A DNA stretch of 64,000 nucleotides from Allorhodopirellula solitaria (lineage in GTDB: Bacteria; Planctomycetota; Planctomycetia; Pirellulales; Pirellulaceae), in contig NZ_SJPK01000005.1 in the NCBI RefSeq assembly GCF_007859855.1, forward strand, positions 99,329-163,328, given 5' to 3'. This document shows positions 28,556 through 36,039 of the stretch, piece by piece. Position 1 is the stretch's first letter. Each line of letters opens with the position of its first letter. The notes beneath the pieces are model-generated. The model did not search any database. It saw nothing but the letters and a program-made list of their open reading frames with translations, and was not told where the DNA came from. Made by a program: the position numbers and the translations under genes.

Positions 28556-29166
28556 CATGCCCTGTCGCTCCCCTGGAAAGATCGCAGGTCCACGAACCGC
28601 ACTCGTTCGATCTCGCCCGCCAGACCCGCGAAGCAGGGATCGACGTAGCCGCACGCAGCGAGCTGGTCGAATTGAGAGGCGTCGCAGGGAGGTCCGCACG
28701 ATTTCATCAAGACCAGCTCTTCGGCGCCGCGCATCCGAGCGAACGCCGCCGCGAGAGCATCCGAGGTCACGTCCCAACTCGCTGGCAGCCCCATGTTGCC
28801 CGCACCCCGCCAGAAGAAAACCCCTACCTGGACAATCGCCGTAACGGGACGGGCGTTCGCTGCCGTCGATTTCACCGCCGCCTGCTCGACTTCGTCCAGG
28901 GTCTCGCAGAGCACGACGTCGTCGAGGATTTCGTGAGCCAGTCTCGCGGTGTGCTGCAGGAGATCGATGCTGAGCCAATGTGCGAACGCTTCAGGCAGCC
29001 GCTTGGCCTGATCGATCCGGCGGACCGCATCGACCATCTCGCCACCACCGACGATAACCCACGTCAGCGGGTGAGGGTTGTCCTGGCACCAGGCCCGGAA
29101 CTGTTCCTTCAAGTGAGGCAGAGTCAGCAGGCTGCCGCCGATTTTGATGACACGGGGTTGTTGCAA
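28555..29166 (-). CDS. Amino-acid-kinase-fold protein (MfnE-like)
   Basis: 203 aa from TTG 29166. It has the amino acid kinase (aspartate/glutamate/uridylate kinase) fold: VIKIGGSLLTLP at the N-terminus for phosphate binding, WVIVGGGEMVDAVRR, and SWDVTSDALAAAFA near residue 130. This short version with the 'SWDVTSD' block resembles the kinase found in tetrahydromethanopterin/methanofuran C1 gene sets (MfnE), which are present in many planctomycetes; this assignment is inference. No other C1 gene is in the window. Confidence 0.7.
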   Translation of the reverse strand: MQQPRVIKIGGSLLTLPHLKEQFRAWCQDNPHPLTWVIVGGGEMVDAVRRIDQAKRLPEAFAHWLSIDLLQHTARLAHEILDDVVLCETLDEVEQAAVKSTAANARPVTAIVQVGVFFWRGAGNMGLPASWDVTSDALAAAFARMRGAEELVLMKSCGPPCDASQFDQLAACGYVDPCFAGLAGEIERVRFVDLRSFQGSDRA

Positions 29167-29463
29167 GGATTCTGCTCGCGAGTCGGTTTAGGTTTCCTAG
29201 CGAATCTTGCCATGTTTTGAAGCGTCGTAAGACTTCATCGCGGCTTCGAGGCAGGCTCACTCGAGGGCAGCATTGGAGAGACAGTGTAGATTCGGCCAAA
29301 GCAACGAGCTAGCGGGGCTGGCGAGAGAACGTCTTTCTCGCTGTCGCGTTCAGCATCGCGGTACTCGCACGCGACTCTCGCATCGTACTCGCCGGTGGCC
29401 CGATCTCCGTTGCCAAGGTCCATCGACGTCGGCAAGCGAGCAACGCACTCGATGCGTTTCGCG
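29167..29463. other. Non-coding gap with no clear feature
   Basis: 297 bp between the kinase-like gene and the TPR remnant. Frames crossing it show no recognisable motif. It may be debris from the decay of the TPR gene. Confidence 0.4.
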
Positions 29464-29862
29464 TCATGCCCACCGTTGTCGCCAGGTCGGCGGTTCCATC
29501 CAGCAAGGCTCGCCCGCTTCGTACGACTTGATGAAGAGTTGCATGTTTTCTCTTTCTTCGTCATTGCTGGTGAGGTGAAGCGCCTTCCGCTGAGACGAGA
29601 CCGCGGACTTGAAGTCGCCCTGCTCTGCATAAGCAGCAGCGAGACAGCTGAGGTAATCGGCGTCGATATCATCCATGAGTTCGCTCGCTTTGGTGATGAG
29701 CTGCAACGCGCGAGCTCCGTCCCGGTAGCGACCCTGAGGGCAAGTTGCCAAGATCTCTGCGAGGGTCGCAAGGCGGTACGGCGAATCAGGCTCAAGTTCG
29801 AGTGCTCGTTCGAAGTCGGCCAATGCTTCGACGTACCGTCGCGTTGACGCGAAGTCATCTCC
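29464..29862 (-). pseudogene. 3' remnant of a TPR-repeat protein gene
   Basis: About 130 residues are open after an in-frame TGA at 29863-29865. There is no start codon with a ribosome binding site. The translation RRYVEALADFERALELEPDS, then YRLATLAEILATCP and AAAYAEQGDFKSAVSSQRKAL, is TPR-like. The family normally has many repeats and an N-terminal domain, so this looks like the tail of a gene whose 5' part was lost. The break lies at the very end of the neighbouring ADP-ribosylglycohydrolase gene. Confidence 0.6.
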
Positions 29863-30652
29863 TCATCGAAGGCTTAGAATCCTCGGCGCCGAAGCGGCGC
29901 CGGAAATCTGTAATCGTGGCGATCATCTGATCGTCGAGCCGCTTCACGGTAGGACGCCAAAGCTCATTGGGAACACCACCGAAGAACGGTTCTGCGATAG
30001 AAGCGGCAATGCACGCCATTGTGTCGGCGTCACCGCCCATGGAAATGGCGAGCCGTATGGCGTGTTCGACAGACTCCGATTCGAGAAACGCGCAAATCGA
30101 ATGGGGCACAGAACCTTTGCAGGATACATCGAATGAGTAAAATGCTCGCAATTCGTCAATCGGTTGAGTGAGATCATACCCAATCTCCGAATCGACAAAA
30201 TCACGTACGTCATCCTTCGTCCCGCCCGTGCGAGCGACAAAGACACTTCCGGCAACAGCCAATGCGCCGAGTATTCCATCGGGATGGTTGTGGGTCACGA
30301 CGGCTGTCTCTTCAGCGAGCTGCAGTGTCTCAGCAAGCGACGAACCAACATAGGCAACCGGTGAAACTCGCATCGCCGAACCGTTGCCCCAGCTACCGTA
30401 TGGTTCGGTGTCGCGGCACATCGCCCAATTGCGAAACGTTCCACCGTATCCGGCGCCGGGATACCGGTCGACATATTCGTGGAAGTAGCGTCGGAGGTCA
30501 CCCTTGTGCAGCAACCAATCGGCAACCGCGATGGTTAGGACACTGTCGTCCGTGAAACAGGAGTCTTCGGAAAACAACTCAAAGTCAGTCCGCTTGGTGG
30601 GAGAGCGCTCAAAACAAGATCCAATCACATCACCGACAATGGCACCAATCAC
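29855..30652 (-). CDS. ADP-ribosylglycohydrolase family protein
   Basis: 265 aa from ATG 30652 (MIGAIVGDVIGSCFE). The two metal-binding motifs of the DraG/ARH family are present: FTDDSVLT (T34-D35-D36-S37) and MGGDADTMACIAAS (~210-220). The family removes ADP-ribose from proteins, nucleic acids or small molecules using two Mg2+ or Mn2+. It is slightly short but complete, with no signal peptide. The adjacent downstream DNA is broken (TPR remnant). Confidence 0.85.
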   Translation of the reverse strand: MIGAIVGDVIGSCFERSPTKRTDFELFSEDSCFTDDSVLTIAVADWLLHKGDLRRYFHEYVDRYPGAGYGGTFRNWAMCRDTEPYGSWGNGSAMRVSPVAYVGSSLAETLQLAEETAVVTHNHPDGILGALAVAGSVFVARTGGTKDDVRDFVDSEIGYDLTQPIDELRAFYSFDVSCKGSVPHSICAFLESESVEHAIRLAISMGGDADTMACIAASIAEPFFGGVPNELWRPTVKRLDDQMIATITDFRRRFGAEDSKPSMRR

Positions 30653-30838
30653 GATTATTCCTCTAGCAGATTTGCGAATAAACAGTTTCTGTACAACATA
30701 GAGCGTTCACCCCGCTCCCGTGTGGGCTTGCCCCGCATGAGAGCAAAGTCTGTCGGCTTGGGGTCCTCTCAGACAAGCTGACAGGGCGACGCGTGTCGAT
30801 GCCGCGACTTTCTAATTTGGTTCTTCTCGGAATTTATT

Positions 30839-31156
30839 GGCTGATCCGACGGAAGCGTGCGTCCATGGTTTTCAAGGCATGGCTCCAGTATCGAAGGATT
30901 TATTTGTGGGATGTGATTATCAATGTTAGACTGGCACTTCCGGGAGAAACGGAGCCGAGCTCTGCAGAGGTGCGGGCTTGGCAAGGGATAGCTCGGTCGC
31001 CAGCGTTTCCCTGCAAAAGCGGTACGCCAATGGTGTTGTCGGTCCCTGGCGAGCGTTTGTTCGTCAGGGACGCATTTTTGAACGAGCATTGGATACTGGA
31101 GCCATGCCTCAAAAAAACTTCCGCTGTGCTCTGCGCACGATTCCGTCGGATGAACC
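30839..31156. mobile_element. MITE-like element, copy A (318 bp, full length)
   Basis: It begins GGCTGATCCGACGGAAGCGT and ends with the inverse GCACGATTCCGTCGGATGAACC read across 31135-31156. The 318-bp length and internal sequence (for example TTGTGGGATGTGATTATCAA) match copy B at 35227. No open frame in it looks like a transposase, so it would need to be moved by an enzyme supplied elsewhere. It is flanked on both sides, 4 nt away, by a 15-bp inverted repeat (GTTCTTCTCGGAATT at 30820-30834, AATTCCGAGAAGAAC at 31161-31175). Confidence 0.85.
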
Positions 31157-31238
31157 ACTCAATTCCGAGAAGAACTGCTTCGAAAGATAGCTGTGTCCCT
31201 CTGACTTCGTCCTCTGACTTCGCTTCCCGCGAATTCGC

Positions 31239-33845
31239 TCAGTCTGCAATGAATTCTCCGCCATCGCGGGTAATCAACTTCTGCAGCTTGTCGCGGTCAA
31301 TCGGGTCCATTTGATCGACGGTGCCATCGGCCATCAAATAACGCAGCGGTTGGCCCTTGATGGACGTGACGTTGGTATTCGTTAAATCCTCGGGCTTGGT
31401 CCAGGGGACGCTCTTGCTGGCTTCAATGACAAGGATCGTAGGCGAGGTGCCATCGGTAAAGTCTTGGAAGCGCTGTCCGTCACCAGTCCCTAATCCTCCG
31501 TGCTCGGTGGCAAAGCCAAGTAAGTGTGTTATGCCAGGGGCATCGTCCGCTGCGTTGGCAGGACTGCCATAAACACTAGGCATCTTTTCTAACAGCTTGG
31601 AGTTATGCTCACTGTCCCAAGTCTCGTCAAAACGATACTCTTCAAACAGTTTCGTATGATCAATGAAGGGGAGGATCGCGACTCGCCAGCTGAATGGATG
31701 CATGGTATTACCATTGACACCGTGGCTTCCCTCACGGTAGTTGGTACTGCCGGGAAGCTTGTGATAGGTACTGTGAAAGTTGTGAAATCCAGATCCGATT
31801 TCCTTCAATGCGTTGTTCGCCTGTGGCGTTGCCGAATTCGCTTGACCACCATTGCTTTTGAGGATGCTCCTCTGGATCGCCTGCCACTCTTGGAGCGTGA
31901 AATTGCCTGTCAAAGCTGCGGAGCTGCGTATCGCTGATTGGATTCTTGGAGCCATGGTGATTTCGTCGTCCACAACGATCGCGAGTTGTTCGTTGAGGCT
32001 CGTTCGCGTCAGTTGTCGGACTTGTTTTTCGAGCGTGGGATCGAAGTGAAGTTGCAGCCGATAGGAATCAGCCTGTTCGGGCGATGGCACTATCTGCGTG
32101 GTGATGTGACCGGACATCTCTCGCCACTCGATTCGCGTTGTGGGCTGAGACGACGCCAATGCGTACCTTGTTCCATTGTGCTCGCGCACGATCGGTGCTT
32201 CGACCTCATCAGCTAGCGGAATCCAAATACCATGGTTCGTCATCACCGCAGAAAACTTGTGTCCACGGGGCAATGTGAGCATTTGTTTCGCTTCGGCAAG
32301 CTCTTGCGGGGTCAGGTCGTCTTGATCCAGCAAGATCATCATCGCGAGCCGCTCTCCCGAGGGGACCCCCGTGTTGCCGATGGCTTGGACCGGAGCAAGG
32401 GCCTGGTCAAATTGGGGAGGTGTCGAGGGTCCGTTCCAAGACGGACGAGGCTTCCGAGAGGCTTGCTGCTCGCCCGCGATCCGGCTGCCCGCTGGGGCAT
32501 CAATCTGCGTGGTGGTGCCGTCGGGGAATTGAATTGAGATGATGACGCCCAGTATCAGACCAAGCAGCAAGCCAAGAAAGCTCGCTGCGATCGCGACCGT
32601 CGCCGGCACGTCCTGACGAGAAGGTTTCGTCATCGTGGGAGAGTCAAATCGTTGGGGTGGTTGCGATGGACGATCTTTGGCAACTGCCACCCCCTCAGCC
32701 CTTGCGAGCAGTGTTTTTACTTCATGACCGTCTGTGAACTTTGCTAGCCGATCGGCGACCTCACGGGGTGTCTGAGGACGGCGGGCAGGCTCTTTTTGCA
32801 ACATCGAATCGAGCAACTTCCCGAGTTCTCTGGGCGCGTTGGCAGCACGATCGCAAAGTCGTGGGGGATCGTTGGAAACGTGAGCGGTCATCTTGGCAAA
32901 AGGCGTGGGATGATGCTCATCGGCGAAAGGAGCACTCCCGGTCAACAACTTCATCAGAGTGCAGCCAAGTGCATAGATATCCGCTCGGGCGTCCACGGTA
33001 CGACTGTCGGCAATCTGTTCAGGGGCAATATAATCTGCCGTTCCCATTGCTTGACCGGTCCCCGTGATCTCGGGGTGATCGGGGGCACCGTACTGAAAAC
33101 GAGCAAGTCCCAGATCGAGCAGTTTCACTTCGCCAGTACGACTGAGCATGATGTTCGATGGCTTGATGTCCCGATGGACGAATCCTTGATCATGTGTATA
33201 CGCGAGTGCCAAGGCGACGTGGCGCAAGATTTCGCACGCATCAGCAATTCGCATCGGCCCGCTTGCGGCAACGAGCTGTCGCAGATCAAGGCCATCGATA
33301 AACTCGGTGACCAGAACTGCTGTGCCCTCGATTTCGCGTGCGTCATGGGCGGTGACAATGTTGGGATGGCTGAGGCGCCCAACGGCTCGCATCTCCGATT
33401 CAAATCGCTGTTGCATACGCGGATCGGCGAGCCGATGGGTCGCCAACACCTTGATCGCCACCTGCCGGCCCAGCTTCGTGTGTTCGGCAAGATAGACGCT
33501 GCCCATGCCACCTGATCCGAGCGAGCGAACAATTTCATACTCCCCGATGTGAACTGGAAGTTCGTCAAGCAGGAGATGGGATGTCGCGGAAAAGGCTCGT
33601 ACAGCTCGGGCAACCGCATCCGAGCAGTTTGCTTCGTCATCCAGCCGAGAGTGTGGAGCGTCCTTGCGAAGATTCGCGATCAAGGAATCTTCACAGTCGT
33701 CACGAGTTTCCAGCTCGGATGTGCACGCGGAACATTCAGAAAGATGTTCAAAGACTGCTTCGCTATCCTCGTCGGCAAGTTTTCCCAAAGCGTAATCGTG
33801 CAGTTTCTTCGAGGGCGGGCATTGCGACGGGATTGCAGTCATCAT
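31239..33845 (-). CDS. Transmembrane serine/threonine protein kinase with SecD-like and DUF1559-like C-terminal regions
   Basis: 868 aa. N-terminus: a zinc-finger-like anti-sigma motif HLSECSAC (34-41). Kinase domain: glycine loop LGSGGMGSVYLAE (109-121), Lys132, HRDIKPSN (224-231), DLG (244-246) and APEQ. One membrane helix lies near 425-450 (FLGLLLGLILGVIISIQF). Outside it, ~560-680 contains LAIVVDDEITMAPRIQSAI and ALTGNFTLQEWQ, like the P1 region of SecD. The last ~170 residues (FHNFHSTYHKLPG, FSWRVAILPFIDHTKLFEEY) are DUF1559-like. It is divergent from an ECF sigma factor, and the zinc-finger motif suggests it may hold and release that sigma factor on phosphorylation (inference). Confidence 0.85.
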   Translation of the reverse strand: MMTAIPSQCPPSKKLHDYALGKLADEDSEAVFEHLSECSACTSELETRDDCEDSLIANLRKDAPHSRLDDEANCSDAVARAVRAFSATSHLLLDELPVHIGEYEIVRSLGSGGMGSVYLAEHTKLGRQVAIKVLATHRLADPRMQQRFESEMRAVGRLSHPNIVTAHDAREIEGTAVLVTEFIDGLDLRQLVAASGPMRIADACEILRHVALALAYTHDQGFVHRDIKPSNIMLSRTGEVKLLDLGLARFQYGAPDHPEITGTGQAMGTADYIAPEQIADSRTVDARADIYALGCTLMKLLTGSAPFADEHHPTPFAKMTAHVSNDPPRLCDRAANAPRELGKLLDSMLQKEPARRPQTPREVADRLAKFTDGHEVKTLLARAEGVAVAKDRPSQPPQRFDSPTMTKPSRQDVPATVAIAASFLGLLLGLILGVIISIQFPDGTTTQIDAPAGSRIAGEQQASRKPRPSWNGPSTPPQFDQALAPVQAIGNTGVPSGERLAMMILLDQDDLTPQELAEAKQMLTLPRGHKFSAVMTNHGIWIPLADEVEAPIVREHNGTRYALASSQPTTRIEWREMSGHITTQIVPSPEQADSYRLQLHFDPTLEKQVRQLTRTSLNEQLAIVVDDEITMAPRIQSAIRSSAALTGNFTLQEWQAIQRSILKSNGGQANSATPQANNALKEIGSGFHNFHSTYHKLPGSTNYREGSHGVNGNTMHPFSWRVAILPFIDHTKLFEEYRFDETWDSEHNSKLLEKMPSVYGSPANAADDAPGITHLLGFATEHGGLGTGDGQRFQDFTDGTSPTILVIEASKSVPWTKPEDLTNTNVTSIKGQPLRYLMADGTVDQMDPIDRDKLQKLITRDGGEFIAD

Positions 33846-33968
33846 TGCATTTTCCTTCGAGGTAAGACAAATTGGAAGGGGGACTTCGTGGGTAAGTAAT
33901 TCGCCAGGAATTTCGGAATTACAGGGCCGCTCCAGTTATGAACGCAAACGTCTGACACCACTTTTTGA
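33846..33968. promoter_or_regulatory. Divergent promoter region between kinase and ECF sigma gene
   Basis: 123 bp separate the two divergent starts and must hold both promoters. The AT-rich part lies at 33850-33925. I could not assign -35/-10 boxes with confidence. Confidence 0.4.
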
Positions 33969-34583
33969 ATGAACTCCGCACGCAAACACCACAGCGATCA
34001 CCCCACGCTCTCCACAGCATGCCTCTCGGGCGTTCGGCGGATGGCCCCAGAGCAGTGGGAGCGTTTGGCATCTGTGTTCGGGCCGATCATTTATCGTTGG
34101 TGCCGATCATCGGGGGTGCCGGAGGCCGACGCAGCGGACGTGGTGCAAGACGTTTTCAGCACCGTGGCCCGAGGGATCTCTCGGTTTGAGCGCCGGGAAG
34201 CGGAAGGCAGTTTTCGCAGTTGGTTGGCTTCGATCACGCGCAGCCGGACGGTGGACTACTTCCGTCAAGCCGCCAAGCAGCAGCAGGCCGGCGGTGGAAC
34301 GCAAGCCATGTTGCTACTGCAGCAACAAGTCGACGCGGTAGAATCAACAATCACCAGTTCCAATATGCTCAGTGCGATCTGCCAGCAGATACTTCGCGAA
34401 GTTGAAGCGGAGTTTGAGTCGACGACGTGGAAGGCGTTCTGGCAGACGACAATCGACGGCAAACCTGCAGCAGACGTTGCCGAAGCAACTGGACTTTCGC
34501 GAGCCAGTGTGTATCAAGCCAAGTCTCGCGTCCTTAAGACACTGCGACGCCGATTAAGCGACCTGCAGACGCTCGATCTCTAG
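33969..34583 (+). CDS. ECF-type RNA polymerase sigma factor
   Basis: 204 aa from ATG 33969. Region 2 is shown by IIYRWCRSSGVPEADAADVVQDVFSTVARGISRF and SFRSWLASITRSRTVDYFR. Region 4 is AFWQTTIDGKPAADVAEATGLSRASVYQAKSRVLKTLRRRL, an HTH that reads the -35 box. The Asp-rich 'DVVQDVF' core-binding helix is normal. Pairing with a Ser/Thr kinase is known for several planctomycete ECF groups. Expression is probably linked to the divergent kinase. Confidence 0.9.
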   Translation: MNSARKHHSDHPTLSTACLSGVRRMAPEQWERLASVFGPIIYRWCRSSGVPEADAADVVQDVFSTVARGISRFERREAEGSFRSWLASITRSRTVDYFRQAAKQQQAGGGTQAMLLLQQQVDAVESTITSSNMLSAICQQILREVEAEFESTTWKAFWQTTIDGKPAADVAEATGLSRASVYQAKSRVLKTLRRRLSDLQTLDL

Positions 34584-34745
34584 TGCTTCATTGCACTTGT
34601 GGCGGCCATCGTGATCAATCACGAATTTAGGGAGGAGCAGTTGCGGACGGACCACGGGGACATAGCACTTTGTCCACCAGGCGAAGTCAAACTTCTTCGA
34701 AAGGTGCTATGTGCCTCTGACTTTCCGTGTCCCTCTGACTTTCCG

Positions 34746-35060
34746 AATCTGGACGACTCGGGGCGGCGCGGCAGCCTGAAGGGATTCCTAAGTGTCTCGT
34801 TGGAAAGGTACCTGGAATTGCTTGATTGGACGGGGCGTCAAATTCGCAGCGACAAGGTCGGGTCAATCCCAGAGCATCTGCAGCCCATCCTGACTCGCAT
34901 CGGCTTGGACACCCATGGTTGGTGCGACATTGTGCTCAAGTTCGGACGAGTATTCCGCCGCGCCGCCGGCAGCCCAGAGCATTTGGCCGAAGAGGCATCT
35001 CGGCGCGACCAAAAATGGCTTTGCGCTCCCGGCAATCCGTTGGGCTTATCGTCGGTCTGA
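34746..35060 (+). pseudogene. C-terminal remnant of a RAYT-like (Y1) transposase
   Basis: The readable part (LDDSGRRGSLKGFLSVSLERY, then LELLDWTGRQIRSDKVGSIP) resembles the C-terminal extension of REP-associated tyrosine transposases, which commonly reads 'YLELVDWTGRAIRxDKRG'. The N-terminal catalytic domain with its HUH and Tyr is missing. The frame stays open upstream to 34599, but that part is not family-like. Downstream lies MITE copy B. Confidence 0.55.
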
Positions 35061-35226
35061 CACAAACCGATGACAACTAGCTCGAATTCGATGCCCCTGG
35101 ATTGGCTGCTGCGCGGTCGTGGAGCAAGTAACTGGAAAACGGTCGGATTGCCAGTGACCAAATCTGAATTGGCCAGATTGCCGGGGGCATCTACCACCGA
35201 ATCCGCGATCTCGTGCGCAAAAAAAG

Positions 35227-35544
35227 GGCTCATCCGACGGAAGCGTGCGCCCGAGGTTTTCAAGGCATGGCTCCCGTATCGAAGGATTTATTTGTGGGAT
35301 GTGATTATCAATGTTAGACTGGCACTGGCGGGAGAAACGGAGCCGAGCTCTGCAGAGGTGCTGGCTTGGCAAGGGATATCTCGGTCGCCAGCGTTTCCCT
35401 GCAAAAGCGGTACGCCAATGGTGTTGTCGGTCCCTGGCGAGCGTTTGTTCGTCAGGGAAGCATTTTTGAACGATCATTGGATACTGGAGCCATGCCTCAA
35501 AAAACCTTCCGCTGTGCTCTGCGCACGCTTCCGTCGGATGAACC
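35227..35544. mobile_element. MITE-like element, copy B (318 bp, full length)
   Basis: The 5' end reads GGCTCATCCGACGGAAGCGT. The 3' end is its inverse, ending CCGTCGGATGAACC. The 24-bp terminal inverted repeats differ at one base. It is the same length and orientation as copy A and nearly identical to it. It directly abuts the IS630-like transposase remnant, replacing its 5' part. Confidence 0.85.
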
Positions 35545-35879
35545 AGGTCATTGTGGTGTGCGACAATCTTAACACGCACACGAATGGAGCCTTCTACGAA
35601 GTCTTTGAACCCGATCGTGCGAGATCATTGGTTCGCCGCCTTGAGTTCCACTATACGCCCAAGGATGGCAGTTGGTTGAACATTGCAGAGAACGAGTTGA
35701 GCAGCATGACTCGACAATGCGTTGCTGGTCGCCGGATCGGTGATATCGCCACGCTCGAATCGGAGACGTCTGCATGGGCTTGCGATGCCAACAAAAGACA
35801 GCGTGGCGTCGATTGGCAGATGAAGATCGACGACGCAAGAACAAAACTCACATCGATCTACCCGAAGATTAAGCTGTGA
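35544..35879 (+). pseudogene. C-terminal remnant of IS630-family transposase
   Basis: The translation begins QVIVVCDNLNTHTNGAFYEV and continues LEFHYTPKDGSWLNIAENEL, with the second Asp and third Glu of the IS630 DDE triad. The N-terminal HTH and the first Asp are absent because MITE copy B occupies that place. The reading frame happens to continue through the MITE, giving a 269-residue chimeric frame from 35070, but no functional transposase can be made. Confidence 0.8.
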
Positions 35880-36039
35880 CGCAGCGCTAGTCGCCCTGTT
35901 CACGGCTCGACGATGCGATCATCCGTTCACTAGCCCGCATCTTTGTTGAGGGGTATCGCTACGCCCCCGTCGCGTTCATGCTTTTTACAGCCGTTGGCTG
36001 GCTCACTACTTCAATGCAATCCTTCCCAGGTCCGCGTGG

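Noticed and set aside
28157..28978. Minus-strand frame of 273 codons across the tRNA
   Set aside because: It runs over a structured tRNA and the terminator and has Arg-rich, motif-free translation.
30769..31158. Reading frames inside the MITE copies (also at 35046-35579)
   Set aside because: Frames match between copies only because the DNA does; no transposase motif, and such frames are probably spurious protein calls.
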